Positions 1 to 9,037 of a stretch of 64,000 bases of DNA are shown here, one piece after another. The DNA lies in the NCBI GenBank assembly GCA_002440975.1, contig DJWN01000089.1, positions 1-64,000 on the forward strand, in the 5' to 3' direction. Every line of letters starts with the position of its first letter. Position 1 is the first letter of the stretch. The notes beneath the pieces were generated by a model. The model ran no database searches. It was not told the DNA's origin and worked only from the letters and a program-made list of their open reading frames with translations. This DNA comes from Bacteroidales bacterium UBA6229 (lineage in GTDB: Bacteria > Bacteroidota > Bacteroidia > Bacteroidales > F082). A program made the translations under genes and the position numbers.

Positions 1-296
1 CCGGTGGATCCGGTATTCATAAAAACTCCTGTTCCACTGGCTATATTGTCATTTCCCCAGGTGCGAACATCCTGCAAACTAAAGTACAGCCGATAATTCT
101 CCTTGTTCAAGCCCAGGTTGATTCTGCTGCGTTGCGACACGAAATAGGTTGGCTCGGTTTGATCTGTTGGAACAGCTGCATAGCCATTGTTCATTTCAAA
201 TCGCGGACGAAGCTCGGCCGATACTTCAAACTGTGCTTCGGCACTGAGCACAATAAATGCAAAGAATCCAAGCAATAAGTAAAATTTTCTGTTCAT
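1..296 (-). CDS. Outer-membrane beta-barrel protein, N-terminal part (alginate-export-like), cut by window edge
   Basis: The ATG at 294-296 opens a frame that runs off the left edge, leaving 98 visible codons. Residues 1-22 form a typical signal peptide (MNRK, a hydrophobic run, then a cleavage site near AEAQ). The mature part starts FEVSAELRPRFEMNNGY and continues with alternating polar and aromatic residues (FVSQRSRINLGL, YRLYFSLQDVRTWG) that look like the first strands of a large outer-membrane barrel. This start resembles alginate-export-type porins of Bacteroidota, but only the first fifth or so is visible, so the substrate is unknown. A -7-like box (TAGTTTTG on the minus strand, 317-324) lies upstream. 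Confidence 0.6.
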   Translation of the reverse strand, partial: MNRKFYLLLGFFAFIVLSAEAQFEVSAELRPRFEMNNGYAAVPTDQTEPTYFVSQRSRINLGLNKENYRLYFSLQDVRTWGNDNIASGTGVFMNTGST

Positions 297-613
297 GATT
301 TATGGTTTTTAAGAAGCAAAACTATCAAAAAACTGCTTCATCCTATTCAATTCTTTTGTTATTCATTCAAAATCAGTACTTCTACCAATAAAAATAAGTT
401 TTTATGCCCATCTTTTTTGCGGAAAATTCCGGGCAATTGAATTAATTGAATGAATGGTAAGCTGTGTGAATGAGTTTTTAGAAGGCAATAAGGTCAGAAT
501 AAAAACACAATCCGAATGCTGCATTACTGATTGCCTGGCAACTGTTTTTCGCATGGGCGGAAGCAAGAAAAAATCGTGTACATTTGTATGACGAAAACCG
601 CAACAGAAGCCCT
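297..613. other. Intergenic region between divergent genes
   Basis: This 317-base AT-rich stretch separates the divergent barrel gene and pssA. It holds a minus-strand -7-like box at 317-324 and a plus-strand one at 579-586. A short minus-strand frame at 478-681 runs into pssA, has no recognisable features and is not believed to be a gene. No RNA gene or repeat was seen. Confidence 0.6.
579..586 (+). promoter_or_regulatory. Bacteroidota -7 promoter element for pssA
   Basis: TACATTTG matches the TAnnTTTG -7 consensus and would start transcription near 593, about 20 bases before the pssA ATG at 614. No convincing -33 TTTG is visible at the usual spacing. The box overlaps the longer possible frame start at 584, which argues for the ATG at 614. 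Confidence 0.45.
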
Positions 614-1345
614 ATGAAACTCATAAAATTCATCCCCAACCTGATTACGCTGTTGAATTTATTTTCAGGTATATTGGCCATATACTTTGCCCTGGAGGGA
701 GATTTAAATCAGGCAGCCTATTTCATTTTTATTGCAGCCTTGTTCGATTTTTTGGATGGTTTTGCTGCGCGCCTACTCAAGGCATATTCCGGAATTGGGG
801 AACAGCTTGATTCGTTGGCTGATGTGGTTTCGTTTGGCGTTGCACCGGCTTTCATTCTCCACGAGCTTATTTTGATCAGCCACGGGCGGGTAAGTTGGGA
901 ATTGGGTGGAATTGATATTTTACCTTTTGTCGCTTTTATGGTGCCGCTTTTTGCTGCCTACCGCCTGGCCAAATTTAATATTGACGAATCACAAACCGTA
1001 AATTTCAAAGGTTTGCCCTCACCAGCTGCCGGACTTTTGATAGCCTCACTCCCACTGATCCGTACACAGCTCTACGAAGGACAGTCGTTGCTATATATGG
1101 TGCTTACAAACACCTATTTTTATATCGGGATTGCGCTGATCGTTTCTGTATTGATGGTTTCGAACCTTCCTTTGTTTGGGTTGAAATTTAAAAAAATGAG
1201 ATGGAAAGGAAATGAAATCAGGTGGTTTTTTCTGCTTGTTTCACTCTTCTTAATCCTTATATTTCAGGCTCTGGCCATACCATTTATCATCCTGCTTTAT
1301 CTCTTTCTGTCGTTGGTGGTTTTTCTGGCCGACATACAGCAGTGA
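614..1345 (+). CDS. pssA: CDP-diacylglycerol--serine O-phosphatidyltransferase
   Basis: This is an integral membrane enzyme that joins CDP-diacylglycerol and L-serine to give phosphatidylserine, the precursor of phosphatidylethanolamine. The 243-residue product carries the CDP-alcohol phosphotransferase signature D48-G49..A52-R53..G62..D66..D70, whose aspartates bind the metal and CDP group. Several hydrophobic helices follow, as expected for the PssA family. The frame is open from 584, but the ATG at 614 gives the typical N-terminus MKLIKFIPNLITLLNLFSG and sits downstream of a -7 box at 579-586. The gene is convergent with lptB, and the stop codons abut with no spacer. It is a single-gene unit. 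Confidence 0.93.
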   Translation: MKLIKFIPNLITLLNLFSGILAIYFALEGDLNQAAYFIFIAALFDFLDGFAARLLKAYSGIGEQLDSLADVVSFGVAPAFILHELILISHGRVSWELGGIDILPFVAFMVPLFAAYRLAKFNIDESQTVNFKGLPSPAAGLLIASLPLIRTQLYEGQSLLYMVLTNTYFYIGIALIVSVLMVSNLPLFGLKFKKMRWKGNEIRWFFLLVSLFLILIFQALAIPFIILLYLFLSLVVFLADIQQ

Positions 1346-2077
1346 TCATTTTTTGCGCAGCTCAAAATTTTGTCCCAGATACACCTTACGCACATGATCG
1401 TCAGAAGCCAGGTCCTCTGAAGTTCCGGCTTTAAGAATAGAGCCTTCAAAAAGCAGATAAGCACGATCGGTAATCGAAAGCGTTTCGTGCACATTATGAT
1501 CTGTTATCAGTATGCCAATATTTCTTTCACGTAATTTTCCGACGATCTGTTGAATATCTTCAACAGCAATGGGATCCACTCCGGCAAAAGGCTCATCAAG
1601 CAGAATAAATTTTGGATCCACGGCCAGTGCTCTGGCAATCTCGGTGCGTCGCCGCTCGCCCCCCGAAAGCTGAATTCCCTTGCTCTTGCGAATGTGTTGC
1701 AGCCCAAATTCTTCGAGCAGGCTTTCCAGTTTCTCTTGTTGCGCTTCTTTCGACATTCCTTTTCTGAATTGCATCACCGACAAAATATTGTTTTCCACGC
1801 TCATCTGCCTGAATACCGAAGCTTCCTGCGCCAGATAACCAATGCCATGCTGTGCCCGTTTATACATGGGCAGCTCTGTAATGTTCATGTCTTCCAGAAA
1901 TACATGTCCCGAAAATGGCTTGATCAAACCCACTATCATATAAAATGTTGTGGTTTTACCGGCTCCGTTTGGCCCAAGCAACCCAACAATTTCGCCCTGA
2001 TTTACTTCCACCGAAACCTCTTTCACAACCGTGCGCTGACGATATTTTTTTACCAAATTTTCGGATCGTAACTTCAT
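1346..2077 (-). CDS. lptB: LPS export ABC transporter ATP-binding protein
   Basis: LptB is the cytoplasmic ATPase of the LptBFGC complex, which extracts lipopolysaccharide from the inner membrane for transport to the cell surface. The 243-residue product has a Walker A (GPNGAGKTT, residues 35-43), ABC signature LSGGERRR, Walker B FILLDEPFAGVDP and the H-loop ITDHNVHETL typical of this subfamily. Length matches the family. The LptF/G permeases are not in the window. A -33/-7 promoter lies directly upstream (2120-2153). Together with kdsD nearby, it shows that the cell makes an LPS-type outer membrane. Confidence 0.95.
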   Translation of the reverse strand: MKLRSENLVKKYRQRTVVKEVSVEVNQGEIVGLLGPNGAGKTTTFYMIVGLIKPFSGHVFLEDMNITELPMYKRAQHGIGYLAQEASVFRQMSVENNILSVMQFRKGMSKEAQQEKLESLLEEFGLQHIRKSKGIQLSGGERRRTEIARALAVDPKFILLDEPFAGVDPIAVEDIQQIVGKLRERNIGILITDHNVHETLSITDRAYLLFEGSILKAGTSEDLASDDHVRKVYLGQNFELRKK

Positions 2078-2119
2078 GTGTTATTCTTTTTGAAAATAAG
2101 TGCTATCTGCCATGGCCTA

Positions 2120-2153
2120 CAAAGTTAAATTAATCTGTCTTATGTTGGTCAAA
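2120..2153 (-). promoter_or_regulatory. Bacteroidota promoter for lptB
   Basis: Read on the minus strand, a TTTG (2150-2153) is followed after 22 bases by TAACTTTG (2120-2127), matching the -33 TTTG / -7 TAnnTTTG pattern at slightly wide spacing. Transcription would begin some 35 bases upstream of the lptB start. Confidence 0.5.
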
Positions 2154-2163
2154 GCGTGTTTCA

Positions 2164-4638
2164 TCAAAAATCGAAATACAGGGAAAGGAAAACAGCAAAA
2201 TTGCTTGCCTTGGCATTGTCGCGGTGCGAAAGTCGCCATATTCCGTCGATTCGGATAATCTTAAAAATATTTTCAATGCCTGCTCCAGCCTCAAAATAGG
2301 GTTTATCCAGCATATAGGTCACCTCTGGAAGTTTGTTGTAACTCAGATTGGCATCAGATATCGTCCCAACCAATCCTTTTGCAAAAATTACCTCACGCCA
2401 TTTAAGCTTTCTGAGCAAGGGAATCTTATTAAAAAACAAACCATTAAAATGATGTGTGTAGTATATGCTAAAATATCTGTCCGATATAAATTCATAATAA
2501 TTCATCAGGTTGAAAGCATATTCGTCAAAGATGAAAGTCTCGTTGCCGGGATGTAGCACCAGCAATGGAAATGGCAATGTGCCAAAAACCTGACCTCCCT
2601 CAAGTATATATTTCGACCAGCCAAAATTTCCAATGTTAAACCATTGCGAAACACTGCCCTGCAAGCGATGGTATTCATATTCACCATTGATCATTCCGGG
2701 CACACCATAAGCGTATCGCAGGTTAAAAACCGGAAAACGTGTTCCAAGATTGATTCGGTCAAAATCGCGTATGACATATTTCTCACGATGGGCATAGCGA
2801 ATATTCAACCCAATTTCGGAAGTTATTATTGAATTGTGTGCCAGCAAACTACCATCTTCCTGATGGGTCTCCATCAAAAAATTACCTGTTGGGAACAATT
2901 CGCGATGGATCAGAAAAAACCGATTGGTATAGCCATTGAACCACTCATGTTCATAATAAAAATCGAACTGGCTCACCAGATTCAATTTATCGGAAGGTTG
3001 TCGCCGAAACAAGGTGCTCACAATATTATCCTCGCTAAAGGCATTGAAACTGGACCCCAGTTGCTCGATATCGTATTTAAAATTTAATTGGGCAGCTCTA
3101 CGCGGATTTTTGTTGAAAACATAAAGCATCCCGGCACCATACTTAATTCGCATGTCTTTGTGGCCATAAGCAATATGACCATCCAGTCGTAAATTTTTAC
3201 TAAACATACTACTCGTCTGTCCGCCAAGGCGAAAACGATGGCCTTCCACTTCATTATAACTGTAGAGCTTTGCCAAGGGGCCGAGCTCGAGGTTTCGCCA
3301 GGGCATATACCCATGAGTAAACATATAAACCACATCCACATAGGTGCGATAAACGGGCACACGTTCGATGGAATCGATCATGTGATAAATGCCGAGTTCT
3401 TTTTTCGACAATGCTTCAGGACGCTCCCGTTCCCAAAACTCCTCCGCATGATCCATACTTCCTTCTTCAACAATCACACGAACCGTGCTTTTATAAAAAT
3501 CGTCCGGTCGGGGCTGGTTAAGCACATAATCAGAATATACAGAAGTGCGCTGACCGAAAAAGCCAGGTAGTTTTTGATTATTCTCGACCACATTAAAATC
3601 GGCAATGATATAATCCCTGATCAGCATCCACTTCTCCCCATCCACCTGTTTGTATTCCTGTCGCAGTGAGGCATCTGTTACAAAATTTAAATTGGCATCG
3701 TCAGCAATGTCCATCTCCACTTTACGAATTGCAAAAGTGCTATCGTGAACCCACATATGCCCCGTAAAGGTAAGCTCTTGCTTTCGCTTTGGCTTGTACA
3801 TCAATTTGTAACACCATTGTCCATCAATAAAACTGCTGTCAACCAGATAATACTTATAATACGACATACCAAAATTTGCTACCGGGCTGATAAAATTCTT
3901 ACCGAAGAGCTCGAGATAATTGTCATAGATATTCACTTCCTGATACAAATTTCCCATAAACTGGGCCAGACTTGGATTTTCTACCCCAGATCCTTTGGCT
4001 GCTCTGATCTTCTCCAACTTTGATTTTGGCTGGGCACGGTAATAAACATTGGAAACAGCCTCAGAAATAAAAATCGGGAGAAAGGGCTTTCCATTTACCG
4101 TTGAAGTATCCACATAATCAAAGATAAACTCAAAAGGTTTAAACAGTTTCTTCTGCCGAATTTTTTCACTAAAATTATTGGCATCAAATTGAATTTTGTT
4201 ATACACCTCACATTCCCAGGCCGATAACTCCTTGTTGGTGTTTTTGTCCTTGTTTTCGATTACTTTGCGAAAAAGGATATCAGCAGGATTTTCGCCCGCA
4301 ACAACCACTACCTCCTGAAGTGTATAATCGCTCGATTGTAATTCGAAATTGATCTCCTGATACTGAAATTTCCGGATCGGTTTCACCTGCTTTTGATAGC
4401 CGATATAGGTTGTTGCAATTGAATCGACAAGGGCGCGTGTCTCAAAATAATATTCCCCTTCAAAATTTGTAGTAGTTCCTATGGTTGTGCCAATCAAAAA
4501 AACATTAGCAAAAGGTATGGCTTCGCCAGAGAAGGCATCCGTAACCTTTCCCCTGATTTTAGTCACCTGCGCTATTCCTGCAAAGGAAACAAACACAAAC
4601 ACTAAAAATGTGAGCAGAAACTTTTGCTTAAACAGCAT
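2164..4638 (-). CDS. DUF5686 / carboxypeptidase-regulatory-like outer-membrane protein
   Basis: The 824-residue product begins with a signal peptide ending near AGIAQ, followed by a CarboxypepD_reg-like beta-sandwich (about residues 27-110: GKVTDAFSGEAIPFANVFL, then a TTTNFEGEYYF turn). The remainder matches the DUF5686 type: a long soluble region and a C-terminal half rich in aromatic beta strands, ending in FAVFLSLYFDF with a final Phe, typical of an outer-membrane barrel. No exact function is known for the family. It is the last gene of a kdsD, AhpD-like, DUF5686 run; one base separates it from the upstream gene. It is not a TonB receptor, as there is no plug domain. Confidence 0.8.
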   Translation of the reverse strand: MLFKQKFLLTFLVFVFVSFAGIAQVTKIRGKVTDAFSGEAIPFANVFLIGTTIGTTTNFEGEYYFETRALVDSIATTYIGYQKQVKPIRKFQYQEINFELQSSDYTLQEVVVVAGENPADILFRKVIENKDKNTNKELSAWECEVYNKIQFDANNFSEKIRQKKLFKPFEFIFDYVDTSTVNGKPFLPIFISEAVSNVYYRAQPKSKLEKIRAAKGSGVENPSLAQFMGNLYQEVNIYDNYLELFGKNFISPVANFGMSYYKYYLVDSSFIDGQWCYKLMYKPKRKQELTFTGHMWVHDSTFAIRKVEMDIADDANLNFVTDASLRQEYKQVDGEKWMLIRDYIIADFNVVENNQKLPGFFGQRTSVYSDYVLNQPRPDDFYKSTVRVIVEEGSMDHAEEFWERERPEALSKKELGIYHMIDSIERVPVYRTYVDVVYMFTHGYMPWRNLELGPLAKLYSYNEVEGHRFRLGGQTSSMFSKNLRLDGHIAYGHKDMRIKYGAGMLYVFNKNPRRAAQLNFKYDIEQLGSSFNAFSEDNIVSTLFRRQPSDKLNLVSQFDFYYEHEWFNGYTNRFFLIHRELFPTGNFLMETHQEDGSLLAHNSIITSEIGLNIRYAHREKYVIRDFDRINLGTRFPVFNLRYAYGVPGMINGEYEYHRLQGSVSQWFNIGNFGWSKYILEGGQVFGTLPFPLLVLHPGNETFIFDEYAFNLMNYYEFISDRYFSIYYTHHFNGLFFNKIPLLRKLKWREVIFAKGLVGTISDANLSYNKLPEVTYMLDKPYFEAGAGIENIFKIIRIDGIWRLSHRDNAKASNFAVFLSLYFDF

Positions 4639-4639
4639 C

Positions 4640-4987
4640 TTACTGATTTTCTGATAAGGCTTCCCAATATTCCAACGCCCTGCGTGTGTGTGGTATTACG
4701 ATGGTTCCGCCAACCAGATTAGCCACTCCGAAAATCTCCATCATTTCTTCAGTAGTAATACCCAATTCGTGGCAGGTTTGCAGGTGATAGCGGATGCAAT
4801 CATCGCAGCGCAACACCATCGAAGCTGCCAAACCTAACATTTCTTTCGTTTTCGTATCCAGTGCACCATCCTGATAAGTCAGCGTATCAAGGCTATAGAT
4901 GCGTTTCATGATTTTGTTGTTAGGAGCCAACATCATTTTGTCGTTCATCCTCTCACGATATGCATTGAATTCTTTTACTGTATCCAT
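4640..4987 (-). CDS. Carboxymuconolactone decarboxylase / AhpD-like protein
   Basis: This 115-residue protein has the AhpD-like core with C61-x2-C64-x3-H68 (CDDCIRYH), the redox-active pair and proton-relay histidine used by alkylhydroperoxidase-type enzymes. True carboxymuconolactone decarboxylases lack these cysteines, so a peroxidase or disulfide-reductase role is more likely, though the substrate cannot be told. The frame is open to 5032, but the ATG at 4987 (MDTVKEFNAYRERMN) gives the family-like N-terminus. It sits between kdsD and the DUF5686 gene with short spacers, so all three are probably cotranscribed. Confidence 0.82.
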   Translation of the reverse strand: MDTVKEFNAYRERMNDKMMLAPNNKIMKRIYSLDTLTYQDGALDTKTKEMLGLAASMVLRCDDCIRYHLQTCHELGITTEEMMEIFGVANLVGGTIVIPHTRRALEYWEALSENQ

Positions 4988-5038
4988 AGTATTAAAAATT
5001 GGCTGTTTGCCTAAAACGAAAAACCCGAACAATTAGTA

Positions 5039-6013
5039 TCAAAGTATGCCCTCGTGCAAAATGTCGTGCAAATGGATTACCCCCACATACTTCCCATCTT
5101 TTAGGACAGGAAGCTGGGTAATATTATTGTTTCGCATGATTTGCAGCGCATCCACAACCAACGATTGATGATCAATTGCTTTGGGATTAGCCGTCATCAC
5201 ATCAACAGCTTTCAGGCCGGAAAGTTGAGTAGTTTTCATCAACATCCTTCTCAAATCGCCATCTGTTATGATGCCAAGCAACAAACCATTCTCTACCACA
5301 GCCGCCGCACCCAATCGTTTAGCCGATATCTCAACAATCACCTCTCTTAGTTCAGCATCTGGTAAAACGGCTGGTTTTTCATTTCGAACATACAAATCTT
5401 CGACCCTCAGATAGAGCTTTTTTCCCAGAGCACCGCCGGGATGAAAACGGGCAAAATCTTCAGCTGTAAAACCCCTGCACTCAAGCAGTGCCACGGCCAG
5501 GGCATCGCCCATTACCAGCTGGGCAGTTGTGCTGCTTGTGGGAGCCAGGTTATTAGGACAAGCTTCTGCTTTTACAAAGGTGTTCAATACAAAATCTGCC
5601 TGCAGAGCCAGATACGAATCAGCGTTACTTACCACAGCAATTAGTTTGTTACATCTTGATTTAATTAAGGGGACCAACACTTTAATCTCAGGTGTTTCAC
5701 CACTTTTCGACAAAGCCAGTATCACATCTTCATCACGGATAATACCCAGGTCGCCGTGTATGGCATCAGCGGCATGCATAAAAACAGCATTGGTTCCGGT
5801 TGAATTAAAAGTGGCAACAATCTTTTGTGCTATATTGGCACTCTTACCTATTCCGGTGACAACAACATTTCCCTTACTCATATATATAAGGGAGACAGCC
5901 CTGGCAAAATCATCATTAATTCCTTCAATTAACTGGCCAATAGCTTCTCTCTCGTGACTTATCACGCGTTTTGCAATCTGAACGATTTCGAGTGTAGATT
6001 TCAATTTGTGCAA
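5039..6013 (-). CDS. kdsD: D-arabinose-5-phosphate isomerase (KpsF/GutQ family)
   Basis: The enzyme converts D-ribulose 5-phosphate to D-arabinose 5-phosphate, the first step of Kdo synthesis for LPS. The 324-residue product has an N-terminal SIS sugar-isomerase domain (about residues 35-175, with VVTGIGKSANIAQKIVATF and LALSKSGETPEI) and two C-terminal CBS domains (about 205-265 and 270-324, e.g. LGIITDGDLRRML and YVGVIHLHDILHEGIL). This order and length are standard for KdsD. It is the first gene of a three-gene run. A -7-like box (TAATTTTG, minus strand, 6042-6049) lies about 30 bases upstream of the ATG. Confidence 0.93.
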   Translation of the reverse strand: MHKLKSTLEIVQIAKRVISHEREAIGQLIEGINDDFARAVSLIYMSKGNVVVTGIGKSANIAQKIVATFNSTGTNAVFMHAADAIHGDLGIIRDEDVILALSKSGETPEIKVLVPLIKSRCNKLIAVVSNADSYLALQADFVLNTFVKAEACPNNLAPTSSTTAQLVMGDALAVALLECRGFTAEDFARFHPGGALGKKLYLRVEDLYVRNEKPAVLPDAELREVIVEISAKRLGAAAVVENGLLLGIITDGDLRRMLMKTTQLSGLKAVDVMTANPKAIDHQSLVVDALQIMRNNNITQLPVLKDGKYVGVIHLHDILHEGIL

Positions 6014-6429
6014 TTTTGATAATAAATGAATGTACTTACGGCAAAATTAAACATTATCCTGACCAAACTAATCTCACCAACAAATTGGACATGATCCAAC
6101 GAACCCGAAATCTCCTAAATTATGCAAAGGAATAATGAATTAAGCCAATTCAATGCGTTGCAGAAATGATTTCAAAAGAAAAAAACTACTTAATTCAATT
6201 CATAAAAGTGCATATATCACTGATTTATTGTCGTTTACAAGCATTTCTTAATTTTTTTAACAAAATTCCTTAAGTTTTTTTTGCAGCAATACATTGTTAG
6301 CCGAAACGTTAATTCATTATATTTGTAGAACAGGTCAGCAGAAAAATACAGACAGCTGACAAAGCCCGCCTGCAGCGAAGCAGGAATTTTTACAAATGAC
6401 TCTAAGTTTTTAAATCATATTTACAATTG
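6014..6429. other. Intergenic region between divergent kdsD and recQ
   Basis: This 416-base AT-rich stretch has no coding frame that I can support. It carries a kdsD -7 box (6042-6049), the recQ promoter (6294-6325) and a small hairpin (CCTGC...GCAGG, about 6369-6384) in the recQ leader. The long leader after the promoter, about 100 bases, has no recognised riboswitch. Confidence 0.6.
6294..6325 (+). promoter_or_regulatory. Bacteroidota promoter for recQ
   Basis: A TTG at 6294-6296 is followed after 21 bases by TATATTTG at 6318-6325, a good match to the -33/-7 consensus of the Bacteroidota primary sigma factor. It would give a leader of about 100 bases before the recQ ATG at 6430. Confidence 0.55.
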
Positions 6430-8634
6430 ATGGCCAAGAAGGACGAATACGGCTTGCACGAGTTGCTCAAAAAAATTTTTGGATTTAACCAATTCAAAGG
6501 CAATCAGGAGGCAATCATAACAAGTGTTTTAGACGGCAACAACACCTTTGTGGTGATGCCAACTGGTGGTGGAAAATCGATGTGTTATCAGCTCCCGGCC
6601 TTAATAAAGGATGGAACCGCCATAGTTGTTTCACCACTGATAGCCCTGATGAAAAATCAGGTGGATACCATCCGTAATTTCGGAACGGAAAACGGCATTG
6701 CCCATGTGATGAACTCCTCCCTTTCGAAGGCAGAAATCACACAGGTGAAAGAAGATCTGGTTTCCGGAAAAACAAAATTACTTTATGTGGCACCTGAAAG
6801 CTTGACCAAAGATGAGAACGTTGAGTTTTTAAGAGAGCTTGAGATTTCATTTGTGGCTATCGACGAAGCGCATTGTATTTCGGAATGGGGGCACGATTTC
6901 AGGCCAGAATACCGCCGACTCAGGCCAATCATCAATGCCATCAACCCCAAATTGCCGGTTATCGCACTCACAGCAACGGCTACAGTAAAAGTGCAACAGG
7001 ATATTTTGAAAAACCTTGAAGTGCAGGATGCCAAAATTTTTAAGTCTTCCTTCGACAGAGCCAACCTTTACTACGAAGTACGTCCGAAAACAAAAGACGT
7101 TACAAAAGACATCATCCGTTACATCAAGAACAACCCTGGAAAATCTGGAATAATTTATTGTCTGAGCCGGAAAAAGGTTGAAGAAATTGCCGAAACACTT
7201 GTCGTAAACGGCATTAGGGCACTACCTTATCATGCAGGCCTCGATGGCAGCACCCGCCGGATCAATCAGGATAAATTCCTGATGGAAGAAGTTGAAGTGA
7301 TCGTTGCCACAATCGCCTTTGGCATGGGAATTGATAAACCCGACATTCGCTTTGTGATTCACCACGACATCCCAAAGAGCATTGAGGGCTACTACCAGGA
7401 AACAGGTCGTGCCGGACGCGACGATGGAGAAGGCAATTGCGTTGCCTTTTATAATTACGAAGACATCCAAAAACTGGAAAAGTTTAATAAAGGGAAAAAT
7501 GTGGCCGAACAGGAAATTGCCCGTGAGTTACTCAACGAAACAGTAACTTATGCTGAATCGTCTGTTTGCCGGCATAAACTCCTGCTACATTATTTTGGAG
7601 AGGTTTACGAAAAAGACAATTGCGGATCATGCGACAACTGCCTCAATCCAAAAGTGAAGTTCGATGGTCAGGAAGACATCAAACTTGCCCTGGAAGCTGT
7701 TGTAAGCACCAAGCAATTATTCAAAGCCAAACACATAGCGGAACTGCTCACCGGCAAAAAAACCGGCGATATCAAGGCAGCCAAACATGACAGGAATGAA
7801 TTTTTTGGGGCAGGCGAAGATCAGGACGAAAAACACTGGAATGCTGTCCTGCGTCAGGCATTGATACAAAAGCTCTTAGTCAAGGATATTGAAAACTACG
7901 GTATTCTAAAGATAACCAAAGAAGGCAAAGACTTCATCAAGAAGCCATACAGCATCATGCTGGCTAAGGACCACGACTACGAAAATCCGGATGATGATGA
8001 TTTTGAAGCCGCAAAAGCTTCAGGACCAAAAGGAAGCGGAACAGACATCACACTTTTTACCATGCTCAAGGACCTGCGTAAAGCCATTTCTAAAAAAGAA
8101 AATCTACCTCCATTTGTAATTTTTCAGGATCCCTCACTGGAAGATATGGCCATCCAGTATCCTGTGAATATGGATGAACTTCAGCAGATTGTAGGTGTTG
8201 GTGCAGGAAAAGCCGGCAAATATGGTGCTCCATTCCTCAAGCTGATAAAACAGTATGTGGAAGAAAACGAAATTATCAGGCCAAACGATATGGTTGTGAA
8301 ATCTGTCGTAAACAAATCTGGCCTCAAAGTTTATATCATCCAGAGTATTGACCGAAAGATTCCACTTGAAGACATTGCCTACGCAAAAAATCTGTCGCTC
8401 GATGAGCTGCTCACCGAGCTTGAAAGTATCGTTGCAAGTGGCACCCGCATCGATATCAACTATTATATTGATGAATATGTGGACGAATACCATCAGGATG
8501 ACATCTACGACTATTTTAGCGAGGCCGAATCAGACTCTATTGAGGAAGCCCTTGCCGAACTTGGAGAATCAGAGTATTCGGAAGAAGAAATCAGGTTAAT
8601 GCGACTTAAATTCATGTCAGAAATTGGGAACTAA
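6430..8634 (+). CDS. recQ: ATP-dependent DNA helicase RecQ
   Basis: RecQ is a 3'-5' DNA helicase used in recombination and replication-fork repair. The 734-residue product has Walker A MPTGGGKSMCYQ (about residue 42), the DEAH box (AIDEAHCISEWGHDF, about 145), the helicase C domain with QETGRAGRDD, a RecQ zinc-binding module (CRHKLLLHYFGE..NCGSCDNC, about 380-405), a winged helix, and an HRDC domain (about 537-607, with FQDPSLEDMA). A further helical tail with an acidic stretch follows. The frame can be opened at a TTG at 6427, but the adjacent ATG at 6430 is preferred. Its end overlaps the next gene by 11 bases. Confidence 0.95.
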   Translation: MAKKDEYGLHELLKKIFGFNQFKGNQEAIITSVLDGNNTFVVMPTGGGKSMCYQLPALIKDGTAIVVSPLIALMKNQVDTIRNFGTENGIAHVMNSSLSKAEITQVKEDLVSGKTKLLYVAPESLTKDENVEFLRELEISFVAIDEAHCISEWGHDFRPEYRRLRPIINAINPKLPVIALTATATVKVQQDILKNLEVQDAKIFKSSFDRANLYYEVRPKTKDVTKDIIRYIKNNPGKSGIIYCLSRKKVEEIAETLVVNGIRALPYHAGLDGSTRRINQDKFLMEEVEVIVATIAFGMGIDKPDIRFVIHHDIPKSIEGYYQETGRAGRDDGEGNCVAFYNYEDIQKLEKFNKGKNVAEQEIARELLNETVTYAESSVCRHKLLLHYFGEVYEKDNCGSCDNCLNPKVKFDGQEDIKLALEAVVSTKQLFKAKHIAELLTGKKTGDIKAAKHDRNEFFGAGEDQDEKHWNAVLRQALIQKLLVKDIENYGILKITKEGKDFIKKPYSIMLAKDHDYENPDDDDFEAAKASGPKGSGTDITLFTMLKDLRKAISKKENLPPFVIFQDPSLEDMAIQYPVNMDELQQIVGVGAGKAGKYGAPFLKLIKQYVEENEIIRPNDMVVKSVVNKSGLKVYIIQSIDRKIPLEDIAYAKNLSLDELLTELESIVASGTRIDINYYIDEYVDEYHQDDIYDYFSEAESDSIEEALAELGESEYSEEEIRLMRLKFMSEIGN

Positions 8635-9037
8635 CTCGTTAAATAAGTTTTATTTCGTTTTTTTGATTTCCTTGCTCTTGACAGGAATCTTTACTTCGTG
8701 CACTAAAAAAGAAAGCAAAAAAAACACTGCTACGGTGCAGCTTTCTCAAGAACAGATGATTTCTATACTGACAGATATGCATTTGCTTGAGGCGGCACTA
8801 AGTCAGCGTCGCAACAGAGGACAGTCAACGCATGAATTAAAAGAAAGCTGGTACAAGCAACTATTTGAAAAATACGATATTACAGTTGATATCTTTGAGG
8901 AAAACCTTTCATTCTATAATGATGAACCTGCGGTAATGGAAAAAATCCTGGAAGAAGTGATGGCCAATCTCAGCCGGCTACAAAGTGAGTTAGACGCAGA
9001 AACTGAAGCAAAGACAAAGAGAGTCACACGCAATTAG
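8624..9037 (+). CDS. DUF4296 family lipoprotein
   Basis: This 137-residue product has a lipoprotein signal (a hydrophobic run then GIFTSC, with the acylated Cys at about residue 26) and a DUF4296 core (MISILTDMHLLEAAL; YKQLFEKYDITVDIFEENL), a helical domain of unknown function common in Bacteroidota. No in-frame ATG lies upstream of the lipobox, so the only sensible start is the TTG at 8624, inside the last codons of recQ; translation is probably coupled to recQ. The tail is charged and helical. Its stop overlaps the convergent lipoprotein gene by a few bases. Confidence 0.75.
   Translation: MGTNSLNKFYFVFLISLLLTGIFTSCTKKESKKNTATVQLSQEQMISILTDMHLLEAALSQRRNRGQSTHELKESWYKQLFEKYDITVDIFEENLSFYNDEPAVMEKILEEVMANLSRLQSELDAETEAKTKRVTRN

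Noticed and set aside
1550..2071. 173-codon frame antisense to lptB
   Set aside because: It mirrors the conserved ABC ATPase gene and has no features of its own.
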